A stretch of 64,000 nucleotides of DNA. Source: Pseudomonas sp. PDNC002. Its GTDB lineage: Bacteria; Pseudomonadota; Gammaproteobacteria; Pseudomonadales; Pseudomonadaceae. The stretch lies in assembly GCF_016919445.1 (NCBI RefSeq), contig NZ_CP070356.1, positions 6,079,502 to 6,143,501 on the forward strand, read 5' to 3'. Made by a program: the position numbers and the translations under genes. The notes under the pieces were generated by a model, which was given only the letters and a program-made list of their open reading frames with translations, did no database searches and was not told the origin of the DNA. Positions 10,032 to 17,896 of the stretch are shown here, one piece after another (within the stretch, counting starts at the first letter, position 1; each line of letters starts with the position of its first letter).

Positions 10032-10131
10032 CGTAGGGCGCATAACCGCTTGCGGTTATCCGCCGAGGTTATCCACCGAAGAGCATGGCACGAAACCACG
10101 GCGGATAACGCTTCGCGTTATTCGCCCTACG
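10032..10131. repeat. Inverted repeat of CGTAGGGCG family
   Basis: The left arm begins CGTAGGGCGCATAACCGC with an internal AACCGC/GCGGTT hairpin. The right arm is the near mirror, ending GCGTTATTCGCCCTACG with an internal AACGC/GCGTT hairpin. The arrangement is two facing palindromic units, like a REPIN of a family different from the neighbouring element. Confidence 0.8.
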
Positions 10132-10143
10132 AAAGGCCAGAGC

Positions 10144-10274
10144 CCCTCACCCTAACCCTGGCTGCGCGCCCCGCTCCGAAGGGAGAGGGGACTGAACGGC
10201 AGCAAGCGAAACACCGGGCCACCCGGCAACTCCGAACGGCCCCCTCTCCCTCCGGGAGAGGGCTGGGGTGAGGG
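10144..10274. repeat. REPIN-like element, CCCTCACCC family
   Basis: The left unit begins CCCTCACCCTAACCC and carries a longer GCTGCGCGCCCCGCTCC variant stem. The right unit is the standard CCCTCTCCC/GGGAGAGGG hairpin ending GGGCTGGGGTGAGGG. The spacer (GACTGAACGGCAGCAAGCG onward) matches the reverse complement of the 29008-29140 spacer and resembles the spacer of the 56377-56715 array. Confidence 0.85.
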
Positions 10275-10465
10275 CAATGCCCCGCTCCCAAGCAACAGCA
10301 ACACCACCCGACCCACGCAACCAAAGACGCGGGCGGGCGCAACAGATTAAGCACCACCAGGGGAGGAATTGGCGGGTTGATCCGGCCTTTCCTTGGGCGC
10401 CCATCGCGGCGCCGGAAGAAGGGCTGGAGCGGCCTTTGATTTGAAGCTCCAGAGAGAGACGCGGA

Positions 10466-12028
10466 ATGGTCTTTTCTTCCAACGTGTTCCTGTTCCTGTT
10501 CCTGCCGGTCTTCCTCGGCTTGTACTACCTGAGCGGGAACCGCTACCGGAACCTCCTGCTGCTGGTCGCCAGCTACATCTTCTACGCCTGGTGGCGGGTG
10601 GACTTCCTCCTGCTGTTCGCCGGCGTCACCGTGTTCAACTACTGGATCGGCCTGCGCATCGGCGCCGCCGGCGTGCGCACCAAGGCTGCCCAGCGCTGGC
10701 TGCTGCTCGGCGTGGTGGTCGACCTCTGCGTGCTGGGCTATTTCAAGTACGCCAACTTCGGCGTGGAGAGCCTCAACGAGATCATCACCTCGATGGGCAT
10801 GCAGCCCTTCGTGCTGACCCACATCCTGCTGCCCATCGGTATCAGCTTCTACACCTTCGAATCGATCAGCTACATCATCGACGTGTACCGCGGCGACACC
10901 CCGGCCACGCACAACCTGATCGACTTCGCGGCCTTCGTGGCGATCTTCCCGCACCTGATCGCCGGCCCCGTGCTGCGCTTCAAGGACCTGGTCGACCAGT
11001 TCAACCACCGCACCCATACCGTCGACAAGTTCGCCGAAGGCTGCACCCGCTTCATGCAGGGCTTCGTCAAGAAGGTGTTCATCGCTGACACCCTGGCCGC
11101 GGTGGCCGACCACTGCTTCGCCCTGCAGAACCCCACCACCGGTGACGCCTGGCTCGGCGCGCTGGCCTACACCGCGCAGCTGTACTTCGACTTCTCCGGC
11201 TACAGCGACATGGCCATCGGCCTCGGCCTGATGATGGGCTTCCGCTTCATGGAGAACTTCAACCAGCCCTACATCAGTCAGTCGATCACCGAGTTCTGGC
11301 GGCGCTGGCACATCAGCCTGTCCACCTGGCTGCGCGACTACCTGTACATCAGCCTGGGCGGCAACCGCGGCACCACCTTCCAGACCTACCGCAACCTGAT
11401 CCTCACCATGCTGCTGGGCGGCCTGTGGCACGGCGCCAACGTCACCTACATCATCTGGGGCGCCTGGCACGGCGTGTGGCTGGCCATCGAGCGCGCCCTG
11501 GGCGTGAACGCCGCGCCGCGCGTGCTCCATCCGCTCAAGTGGGCCTTCACCTTCCTGCTGGTGATCGTCGGCTGGGTGATCTTCCGCGCCGAGAACCTGC
11601 ACGTGGCCTGGCGCATGTACGAAGCCATGTTCAGCTTCGGCGACTGGAAGCTCTCCGAGCTCAACCGCGCCAGCCTCACCGGCCTGCAGGTCGGCACCCT
11701 GGTGATCGCCTACCTCGTGCTCGCCTTCTTCGGCATCCGCCAGTTCTACAACCAGCCGATGCAGGACAAGGCGCCCAAGGCCGCCGCGAAGACCGAACAG
11801 GTCGACGCCGACGGCCCGGCCAGCGCGCAGCCGCGTACCCCGGCCATGGCCCGGCAGGACCCGGCCGCCATCGCCTATTCGCCCAGCGGCGCCGCCGTCT
11901 ACCAGCCGCACTGGATGACCCAGCTGCCGGTACTGGCCACCCGACTCGCCCTGCTCCTGCTGTTCGCCGCGTCGGTGCTCAAGCTTTCGGCGCAGAGCTA
12001 CTCGCCGTTCCTCTACTTCCAGTTCTGA
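10466..12028 (+). CDS. algI: AlgI, membrane-bound O-acyltransferase for alginate acetylation
   Basis: Polytopic MBOAT protein that passes an acetyl group across the inner membrane to AlgJ/AlgX. It is 520 residues, identical in length to P. aeruginosa AlgI. The essential His falls at H322 in GLWHGANVTY, with the second conserved His at about 335 in WGAWHG and EFWRRWHISLS at 276-285. Multiple hydrophobic segments run throughout, with a polar Ala/Pro/Lys-rich loop at about 430-475 before the last membrane helix. ATG 10466 follows a GAGAG-rich site. The next gene, algJ, begins 13 bases after the stop. Confidence 0.96.
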   Translation: MVFSSNVFLFLFLPVFLGLYYLSGNRYRNLLLLVASYIFYAWWRVDFLLLFAGVTVFNYWIGLRIGAAGVRTKAAQRWLLLGVVVDLCVLGYFKYANFGVESLNEIITSMGMQPFVLTHILLPIGISFYTFESISYIIDVYRGDTPATHNLIDFAAFVAIFPHLIAGPVLRFKDLVDQFNHRTHTVDKFAEGCTRFMQGFVKKVFIADTLAAVADHCFALQNPTTGDAWLGALAYTAQLYFDFSGYSDMAIGLGLMMGFRFMENFNQPYISQSITEFWRRWHISLSTWLRDYLYISLGGNRGTTFQTYRNLILTMLLGGLWHGANVTYIIWGAWHGVWLAIERALGVNAAPRVLHPLKWAFTFLLVIVGWVIFRAENLHVAWRMYEAMFSFGDWKLSELNRASLTGLQVGTLVIAYLVLAFFGIRQFYNQPMQDKAPKAAAKTEQVDADGPASAQPRTPAMARQDPAAIAYSPSGAAVYQPHWMTQLPVLATRLALLLLFAASVLKLSAQSYSPFLYFQF

Positions 12029-12041
12029 GCGAGGCCGGATC

Positions 12042-13226
12042 ATGCAATCGACCACTCAACCCAAGATCAGCAAACCCCTGCAGTACGCCTACATCGCCGC
12101 CTTCGGCGGCATGCTGCTGGGCCTGGCCGGCTGGTCGCTGAAGGCCTTCCCGAGCTTCTCCGCCGCCGAAGGCACCACCGTGCTCAACGGCAAGCTGGCC
12201 CACGCCTTCGAAGGCCACTACGACGACGAATTCCCCATCAAGCGCCTGGGCACCAACCTATGGGCCGCGCTGGACTACACCGTCTTCGACGAGGGCCGCC
12301 CCGGCGTGGTGATCGGCAAGGAGGGCTGGCTGTTCACCGATGAGGAATTCAAGCCCGCGCCGACCCAGCAGCAGCTGGACGACAACTGGGCGCTGGTGCG
12401 CGGTGTGCAGCAGGAGCTGGAACGACGCGGCGTGAAGCTGGTGCTGGCAATCATCCCGGCCAAGACCCGCCTGTATCCCGAGTTCGTCGGCAAGGAGCAA
12501 CCGGCCGCCCTGCACGCCTCGCTCTACAACGACTTCCTGCAACGCGCCCGCCAGGCCGGCATGGCCGCGCCCGAGCTGCTGGGGACGCTGGAGAAAGCCA
12601 AGGACAACGGCCAGGTGTTCCTGCGCACCGACACCCACTGGACCCCGCTGGGCGCCGAAGCCGTGGCCCAGCGTCTGGGCGAAAGCATCCGCCAGGGCCA
12701 GGGCGCCGACCTGCCGACCCAAACCTTCGTCACCGAGGCCGGCAAGAGCGGCGCGCACAAGGGCGACCTGCTCACCTTCCTGCCGCTGGACCCGCTGTTC
12801 ACCGACCTGCTGCCGCCCGAAGACCAGCTGGAACAGCGCCAGACCCACCCGGCCGACGACGCCACGGCGAAATCCGAAGGTGGCGGCGACCTGTTCGGCG
12901 ACAGCGCCCAGCCGCAGATCGCCCTGGTCGGCACCAGCTACAGCGCCAACCCGCGCTGGAACTTCGCCGGCGCGCTGAAGCAGGCGCTGTCGGCGGATGT
13001 CATCAACTACGCCAAGGAGGGCAAGGGCCCCCTGGAACCGATGCTCGAGCTCCTGCAGGACGAAGGTTTCAAGAAAGCCCCGGCCAAGCTGCTGGTCTGG
13101 GAATTCCCCGAACGCTACCTGCCGATGCACAGCGACCTAAGCCAGTTCAACCAGGACTGGGTGGCGCAACTGCGTGCGGACGGTAACCGCGACGAACGCC
13201 TGGCTTCCAACCAGGCCGCTCACTGA
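12042..13226 (+). CDS. algJ: AlgJ, periplasmic alginate acetylation protein
   Basis: SGNH-hydrolase-like acetyltransferase anchored to the inner membrane by an uncleaved N-terminal helix (about residues 15-35). It has acetylesterase activity and relays acetyl groups with AlgI, AlgX and AlgF. Catalytic D197/H199 lie in RTDTHWTPLGAEA and the Ser in VGTSYSANP at about 299. It is related in fold and motif to AlgX in the same operon. The 394 residues match the family. A GAGG site precedes ATG 12042. Confidence 0.95.
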   Translation: MQSTTQPKISKPLQYAYIAAFGGMLLGLAGWSLKAFPSFSAAEGTTVLNGKLAHAFEGHYDDEFPIKRLGTNLWAALDYTVFDEGRPGVVIGKEGWLFTDEEFKPAPTQQQLDDNWALVRGVQQELERRGVKLVLAIIPAKTRLYPEFVGKEQPAALHASLYNDFLQRARQAGMAAPELLGTLEKAKDNGQVFLRTDTHWTPLGAEAVAQRLGESIRQGQGADLPTQTFVTEAGKSGAHKGDLLTFLPLDPLFTDLLPPEDQLEQRQTHPADDATAKSEGGGDLFGDSAQPQIALVGTSYSANPRWNFAGALKQALSADVINYAKEGKGPLEPMLELLQDEGFKKAPAKLLVWEFPERYLPMHSDLSQFNQDWVAQLRADGNRDERLASNQAAH

Positions 13227-13307
13227 CCCGAACACCCACGGCGCACCAAGCGCTGGAACTGGGCACCTCCCGTGCCCCCACAAGAGAGAAAGACGGAGGT
13301 ACACCCC

Positions 13308-13337
13308 ATGAACCGACTGAGCATGAACCGACTGAGC
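13308..13337 (+). repeat. 15-base tandem duplication at the algF start
   Basis: ATGAACCGACTGAGC occurs twice back to back. It adds five residues (MNRLS) in frame to the signal peptide and creates a second possible initiator 15 bases further from the GGAGGT Shine-Dalgarno. Confidence 0.95.
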
Positions 13338-13970
13338 ATTCGCATCCTGAAGTCGTCCGCCCTCGCCCTCGCCCTGGGCGCCGCATCCTTCGGCGCCTTC
13401 GCCGGCGGTGAAGGCGCGCTCTACGGCCCGCAGGCACCCAAGGGCTCCACCTTCGTGCGGGCTTACAACGCCGGCAGCTCCGAGCTGTCCGTCAGCGTCG
13501 GCAACGCCACCCTCAACGACATCTCGCCGCTGGGCTCCAGCGACTTCAAGTTCCTCCCGCCCGGCAACTACACCGCCAAGGTTGGCTCCCAGAGCCTGCC
13601 GGTAAAACTCGATCCGGACGCTTACTACACCCTCGTCAGCCAACCCGGCGGCCAGCCGCGCCTGGTGCCCGAGCCACCGTTCAAGAACAAGCAGAAGGCC
13701 CTGGTCCGCGTGCAGAACCTCAGCGGCAAGGCCCTCACCCTGAAGACCGCCGATGGCAAGACCGAAGTGGTCAGCAACGTCGCCCCGCAAAGCCACGGCG
13801 ACCGCGAGATCAACCCGGTGAAAGTCAACCTCGCCCTGTTCGACGGCGCCAAGAAGGTCAGCGACCTCAAGCCCGTCACCCTCGAGCGCGGCGAAGTGGT
13901 CTGCCTCTATGTCACCGGCGACAGCAAGCTGAACCCGGTGTGGGTGAAGCGTCCGGTGAAGGCGGATTGA
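13308..13970 (+). CDS. algF: AlgF, periplasmic alginate O-acetylation adaptor
   Basis: Small periplasmic protein required for alginate acetylation, with no known enzymatic motif. The signal peptide is at about residues 1-33 (cleavage near AFAGG). Two beta-rich halves follow, matching AlgF (for example LYGPQAPKGSTFVRAYNA). ATG 13308 is chosen because GGAGGT lies 7 bases upstream; a GTG at 13272 lacks support. The first 15 bases (ATG AAC CGA CTG AGC) are exactly duplicated in tandem at 13308-13322 and 13323-13337, so there are two in-frame ATGs. The 220 residues are slightly more than the usual 216. Confidence 0.94.
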   Translation: MNRLSMNRLSIRILKSSALALALGAASFGAFAGGEGALYGPQAPKGSTFVRAYNAGSSELSVSVGNATLNDISPLGSSDFKFLPPGNYTAKVGSQSLPVKLDPDAYYTLVSQPGGQPRLVPEPPFKNKQKALVRVQNLSGKALTLKTADGKTEVVSNVAPQSHGDREINPVKVNLALFDGAKKVSDLKPVTLERGEVVCLYVTGDSKLNPVWVKRPVKAD

Positions 13971-14280
13971 TCCATGGGTCGGCTGCCCCGCCCTCACCCT
14001 AACCCTCTCCCAGAGGGAGAGGGGACTGGCCTGGCGCAGGTTGAAAGCGCGCGCGATCAGCCGGCACGAACTGCCCCCTCTCCCTCTGGGAGAGGGCTGG
14101 GGTGAGGGGCTTCTCGGCAAGCCTCGTCACTCTTCGAAAGCACAACAAGACCGGCCCCACACCGGCAGATAAACCCGTGCGCCGCAGCGACGGCAAGCAC
14201 TGGAGAGGTCACCCAAACCGCAGGCCGGCCCACACGACGTGGCCCGGCAGACAGAACGCAAACGCTTAAGGAGAAACCCG
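13971..14280. other. algF-algA spacer, 310 bases
   Basis: It contains a REPIN-like element (13991-14108) directly after algF and then about 170 bases with no gene and no T-tract terminator. The algA Shine-Dalgarno AAGGAG lies at 14268-14273. An internal algA promoter cannot be excluded but no convincing -35/-10 pair was seen. Confidence 0.7.
13991..14108. repeat. REPIN-like element, CCCTCACCC family
   Basis: The left unit CCCTCACCCTAACCCTCTCC with hairpin partner GGGAGAGGG and the right mirror unit ending GGGCTGGGGTGAGGG enclose a spacer of about 52 bases. Layout and length (118 bases) equal the element inside algG. Confidence 0.9.
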
Positions 14281-15723
14281 ATGATCCCAGTAATTCTTTC
14301 CGGTGGCAGCGGCTCGCGACTCTGGCCTCTTTCGCGCAAACAGTATCCCAAGCAGTTCCTGGCCCTGACCGGCGAACACACCCTGTTCCAGCAGACCCTC
14401 TCGCGCCTGGTGTTCGAAGGGATGGAGCCGCCGGTGGTAGTGAGCAACCAGGAGCACCGTTTCATCGTCCAGGAGCAACTCGAAGCGCTGGACCTCAAGA
14501 CCCAGTCGATCCTGCTCGAACCCTTCGGCCGCAACACCGCGCCCGCCGTCGCCATCGCCGCCATGAAGCTCATGGCCGAGGGCCGCGACGAGCTGCTGCT
14601 GATCCTCCCGGCCGACCACGTGATCGACGACCAGCGCGCCTTCCAGCGCGCCCTGGCGCTGGCCACCAACGCCGCCGAAAAGGGCGAAATGGTGCTCTTC
14701 GGCGTGCCGGCCAACCGCCCGGAAACCGGCTATGGCTACATCAAATCCGGCGACGAGCGCGGCCTGCCGGACGGCGTGATCCGCGTCGAGCGCTTCATCG
14801 AGAAGCCCGACGAAGCCCGCGCCCAGCAGTTCGTCGAAGACGGCGGCTACTTCTGGAACAGCGGCATGTTCCTGTTCCGCGCCAGCCGCTTCCTCGAGGA
14901 GCTGAAGAAGCACGACGCCGACATCTACGACACCTGCCTGCTGGCCCTGGAGCGCAGCCAGACCGATGGCGACCTGATCAGCATCGATGCCGCCACCTTC
15001 GAGTGCTGCCCGGACAACTCCATCGACTACGCCGTGATGGAAAAGACCCGCCGCGCCTGCGTGGTCCCGCTGTCCGCCGGCTGGAACGACGTCGGTAGCT
15101 GGTCGTCGATCTGGGAAGTCCACGACAAGGACGCCGACGGCAACGTCACCATGGGCGACGTGATGGTCCACGACAGCCACAACTGCCTGGTGCACGGCAA
15201 CGGCAAGCTGGTCTCGGTGATCGGCCTGGAAGACATCGTGGTCGTCGAGACCAAGGACGCCATGATGATCGCCCACAAGGACCGCGTGCAGGACGTCAAG
15301 AAGGTGGTCAACCAGCTCGACGCCGCCGGCCGCAGCGAGACCCAGAACCACTGCCAGGTCTACCGCCCGTGGGGTTCCTACGACTCGGTGGACATGGGCG
15401 GGCGTTTCCAGGTCAAGCACATCTCGGTCAAGCCGGGCGCGCGCCTGTCGCTGCAGATGCACCACCACCGAGCCGAGCACTGGATCGTCGTTTCCGGCAC
15501 CGCCCAGGTGACCTGCGACGACAAGACCTTCCTGCTCACCGAGAACCAATCCACCTACATCCCGATCGCCTCGGTCCACCGCCTCGCCAATCCCGGCAAG
15601 ATCCCGCTGGAGATCATCGAGGTGCAATCGGGCAGCTACCTGGGAGAGGACGACATCGAGCGTCTGGAAGACGTCTACGGCCGTACCACCGAGAACGTCG
15701 AAGTACAGGCGGTAGTGCGCTGA
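14281..15723 (+). CDS. algA: AlgA, bifunctional mannose-6-phosphate isomerase / GDP-mannose pyrophosphorylase
   Basis: Cytoplasmic enzyme that supplies GDP-mannose for alginate and other polysaccharides (type II PMI). The N-terminal nucleotidyltransferase signature GGSGSRLWPLSRKQYPKQ is at 8-25, the sugar-phosphate motif FIEKPD is near 180, and the C-terminal cupin PMI domain has the metal-site cluster QMHHHRAEHW at about 390-400. The 480 residues match the family. ATG 14281 lies 7 bases after AAGGAG. It is the last gene of the operon and is followed by a strong terminator. Confidence 0.97.
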   Translation: MIPVILSGGSGSRLWPLSRKQYPKQFLALTGEHTLFQQTLSRLVFEGMEPPVVVSNQEHRFIVQEQLEALDLKTQSILLEPFGRNTAPAVAIAAMKLMAEGRDELLLILPADHVIDDQRAFQRALALATNAAEKGEMVLFGVPANRPETGYGYIKSGDERGLPDGVIRVERFIEKPDEARAQQFVEDGGYFWNSGMFLFRASRFLEELKKHDADIYDTCLLALERSQTDGDLISIDAATFECCPDNSIDYAVMEKTRRACVVPLSAGWNDVGSWSSIWEVHDKDADGNVTMGDVMVHDSHNCLVHGNGKLVSVIGLEDIVVVETKDAMMIAHKDRVQDVKKVVNQLDAAGRSETQNHCQVYRPWGSYDSVDMGGRFQVKHISVKPGARLSLQMHHHRAEHWIVVSGTAQVTCDDKTFLLTENQSTYIPIASVHRLANPGKIPLEIIEVQSGSYLGEDDIERLEDVYGRTTENVEVQAVVR

Positions 15724-15767
15724 ACTGAGGGTCACTGGACCTGGCGCTTTCCCCCATCGGCGCCGAC

Positions 15768-15799
15768 GCCCCCGCACCTTATGGTGCGGGGGCTTTTTT
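15768..15799 (+). terminator. Rho-independent terminator of the alg operon
   Basis: A perfect 11-base GC stem, GCCCCCGCACC / GGTGCGGGGGC, with loop TTAT is followed by a TTTTTTAT tract. It lies 45 bases after the algA stop. Confidence 0.95.
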
Positions 15800-15821
15800 A
15801 TGCCCGCGGGGCCCGCTATTC

Positions 15822-15986
15822 GTAGGAGCGAGCTTGCTCGCGAGCCGCATGCCGCCATACCCCCAAGGGGAACGCCTTCGTGCTCTGTTACTGCTCTGGC
15901 GCAAAGTGAAACCCTGATCGCGGACAGAGTCCGCTCCTACAGGGAAGCACCAGCGCTGGGCGGTTCGCGAGCAAGCTCGCGCCTAC
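15822..15986. repeat. REP pair, GTAGGAGCGAGC family
   Basis: GTAGGAGCGAGCTTGCTCGC at 15822 faces its reverse complement TTCGCGAGCAAGCTCGCGCC at 15964-15986. A third partial unit (GCGGACAGAGTCCGCTCC) lies between them. This is the common Pseudomonas REP core. Confidence 0.85.
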
Positions 15987-16069
15987 ATCAAGCGGTATCA
16001 TGGAGCGGCATCAACCCACCGCCGCGAAGCTCCTGCTAAGGTATCCAGACATCCTCCGCGGAGCGCTCC

Positions 16070-16534
16070 ATGCTGTACGGCATCCTGCTGATCGTCACCT
16101 GGATCATCCTGCTGATCCGCTACCCCTCCCGCGCGCTGCCAATCTCCGGCGCCGGCCTGGTCGGGCTGGCCTGTGTGATTGCCCTCGCCATCTGGCAGGA
16201 CAACAGCGAATCTCGCCAACTCCAGCACCTGGAACTGCGCATCGCCTACCAGCCCGAGCAGTGCCCTGCCGATCGCCCGCTGGCGGTGAGCCTCAAGAAC
16301 GGCTCGAACCATCCACTCCTCGAACTGCGCTGGAAGGTCGCCGCCTACCGACCCGGCGACACCACGGACCTCGCCGAGAACCTCTACGAGGCCCCTCGCT
16401 ACCGTGGCCCCGGAGCGTTGCTCGCCGGCGACAGCTGGAACGATTGCCTGCCGCTGCCACCGCTGCGCCCCGGCTACCGCGCCAGCACCCTGGAGTTCCG
16501 CGCCGAACGGGTGAACGGCCGCTTCGGCAACTGA
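16070..16534 (+). CDS. Hypothetical membrane-anchored protein, 154 aa
   Basis: Not recognised. Two hydrophobic segments (about residues 1-16 and 24-42) are separated by a short basic loop. A soluble C-terminal region of about 110 residues follows with alternating beta-like character and two Cys (about 65 and 127). ATG 16070 follows GCGGAGCGCTCC. It lies 61 bases before the SDR gene on the same strand. The encoded protein has plausible composition and uninterrupted frame, so it is likely a real gene. Function unknown. Confidence 0.7.
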   Translation: MLYGILLIVTWIILLIRYPSRALPISGAGLVGLACVIALAIWQDNSESRQLQHLELRIAYQPEQCPADRPLAVSLKNGSNHPLLELRWKVAAYRPGDTTDLAENLYEAPRYRGPGALLAGDSWNDCLPLPPLRPGYRASTLEFRAERVNGRFGN

Positions 16535-16595
16535 TTCACCTGCCCCGCACAATCCGGTACGGTAGTCCCGCCCACAGCCCAAGGACTGCCAGACC

Positions 16596-17426
16596 ATGCC
16601 CCAGCCCGTCGCCCTCATCACCGGATGCTCCAGCGGCATCGGCCGCGCCCTCGCCGACGCCTTCCAGGCCGCCGGCTACCAGGTCTGGGCCACCGCCCGC
16701 CGCGATGAAGACATCGCCGCCCTCGGCCAGGCGGGCTTTCGTGGCGTGCTGCTGGACGTCAACGACGAGCCCGCCGTCGAACGCCTCGCCGAGCAGGTGC
16801 TGCGTGAGGTCGGAGGACTCGACGTACTGATCAACAACGCCGGCTACGGTGCCATGGGTCCGTTGCTCGACGGCGGCAGCCAGGCGATCCGCAAACAGTT
16901 CGAAACCAACGTGTTCGCCGTGGTCGGCGTGACCCGCGCACTGTTCCCGGCGCTGCGCGCGCGACGTGGGCTGGTGGTGAATATCGGCAGCGTGTCCGGC
17001 GTGCTCGTCACGCCGTTCGCCGGCGCGTACTGCGCATCGAAAGCCGCCGTGCATGCCCTGAACGACGCACTGCGCCTGGAGCTGGCTCCGTTCGGCATCG
17101 AGGTGATGGAAGTGCAGCCCGGCGCCATTGCCTCCAATTTCGGCGCCAACGCCAGCCGCGAGATGGCCGCCGTGGTCAGCGAGGATTCCGCCTGGTGGCC
17201 ATTGCGTAAATTCATCCAGGCACGCGCCGCCGCGTCCCAGGACAAGCCCACGCCGGCCAGCGACTTTGCGCGCGAGCTGCTGGCCGCCGCGCAGAAATCC
17301 CCGCGCCCGCGCCTGGTACGCATCGGTAACGGTAGCCGCGCCCTGCCGCTGCTCTCGCGCTGGCTGCCCACCGGCCTGCTGGACAAGGTGCTGAAGAAAC
17401 GCTTCGGCCTCGACGGGCAACTCTGA
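16596..17426 (+). CDS. Short-chain dehydrogenase/reductase (classical SDR)
   Basis: NAD(P)-dependent oxidoreductase of unknown substrate. The N-terminal cofactor motif TGCSSGIG is at 9-16, NNAG at about 85-88, and the catalytic S-x-Y-x3-K is seen as IGSVSG, then YCASK at about 149-153. The C-terminus (residues 200-276) is long and basic, as in membrane-associated retinol-dehydrogenase-like SDRs. AAGGA precedes ATG 16596. It overlaps the next small membrane-protein gene by one base (TGATG at 17424-17428), so the two are probably translated together. Confidence 0.88.
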   Translation: MPQPVALITGCSSGIGRALADAFQAAGYQVWATARRDEDIAALGQAGFRGVLLDVNDEPAVERLAEQVLREVGGLDVLINNAGYGAMGPLLDGGSQAIRKQFETNVFAVVGVTRALFPALRARRGLVVNIGSVSGVLVTPFAGAYCASKAAVHALNDALRLELAPFGIEVMEVQPGAIASNFGANASREMAAVVSEDSAWWPLRKFIQARAAASQDKPTPASDFARELLAAAQKSPRPRLVRIGNGSRALPLLSRWLPTGLLDKVLKKRFGLDGQL

Positions 17427-17812
17427 TGGCTTATCAGGTCCGCTACCTCGCCCTGGCCGGCATCCTCGCCGCCTTTTTCCTCAACGTAGTGGCGCGAGGA
17501 CTGTTGCGGGTTGGCGGCGTGCCGGCAACGTTACTGGTGGCAGCCGTGATCGCCGCCGCCATGGCCTTCTGGTTCGCTCGCCGGCACAAGCGGCTGGCGG
17601 AGACTGGCGAACGTTGGCGACTGATCGCCCTGTATGGCGGCAGCCTGGCAGTGCTGTACGCCATCCTGGTCGGTATGGCGGCATGGAAAAACACCCCGAG
17701 CCCGGCGGCCCTGCTGATCTACGCACTGAACTACCTGTGCTATCCCCTGTGCGTCTGGTGGTTCTTCCGCCCCAACGTGCTGGTGCGTTTCCTGCCAAGC
17801 GGATCACGCTGA
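17426..17812 (+). CDS. Small integral membrane protein, 128 aa
   Basis: Four predicted hydrophobic helices (about residues 5-27, 33-50, 68-87 and 92-112) with a basic cytoplasmic loop (RRHKRLAETGER). No recognised enzymatic motif. Start ATG 17426 shares its A with the SDR stop codon, so it is the second gene of a two-gene unit. tpbA follows 84 bases later on the same strand. Function unknown; a membrane partner of the SDR is inference from coupling. Confidence 0.8.
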   Translation: MAYQVRYLALAGILAAFFLNVVARGLLRVGGVPATLLVAAVIAAAMAFWFARRHKRLAETGERWRLIALYGGSLAVLYAILVGMAAWKNTPSPAALLIYALNYLCYPLCVWWFFRPNVLVRFLPSGSR

Positions 17813-17896
17813 CACCGCTTCACGCTTTCTTCACCCCGATTTCATCAGGGCGCAACTCGAACCCGCCTACCCTGGCGCCACCTTCGAGGAGTGCCC

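Larger units (their letters stand above)
10006..10465. other. algL-algI spacer, 460 bases, two repeat elements
   Basis: No credible gene. It holds an inverted repeat at 10032-10131 and a REPIN-like element at 10144-10274, then about 190 bases without recognised structure up to the algI Shine-Dalgarno-like GAGAGAG. No T-rich terminator was seen, so read-through into algI is likely, but the hairpins could cause processing or partial attenuation. Confidence 0.8.
15724..16069. other. Post-alg intergenic region
   Basis: It holds the alg terminator and a REPIN-like pair. After the repeat, about 80 bases lead to the next small gene, with a weak GCGGAG site before its ATG. No gene was seen. Confidence 0.75.

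Noticed and set aside
10393-11088. Frame-shifted plus-strand frame over algI
   Set aside because: Arg/Pro/His-rich out-of-frame translation of algI.
13272-13307. GTG 13272 as the algF start
   Set aside because: No ribosome site; ATG 13308 is preceded by GGAGGT and starts the signal peptide.
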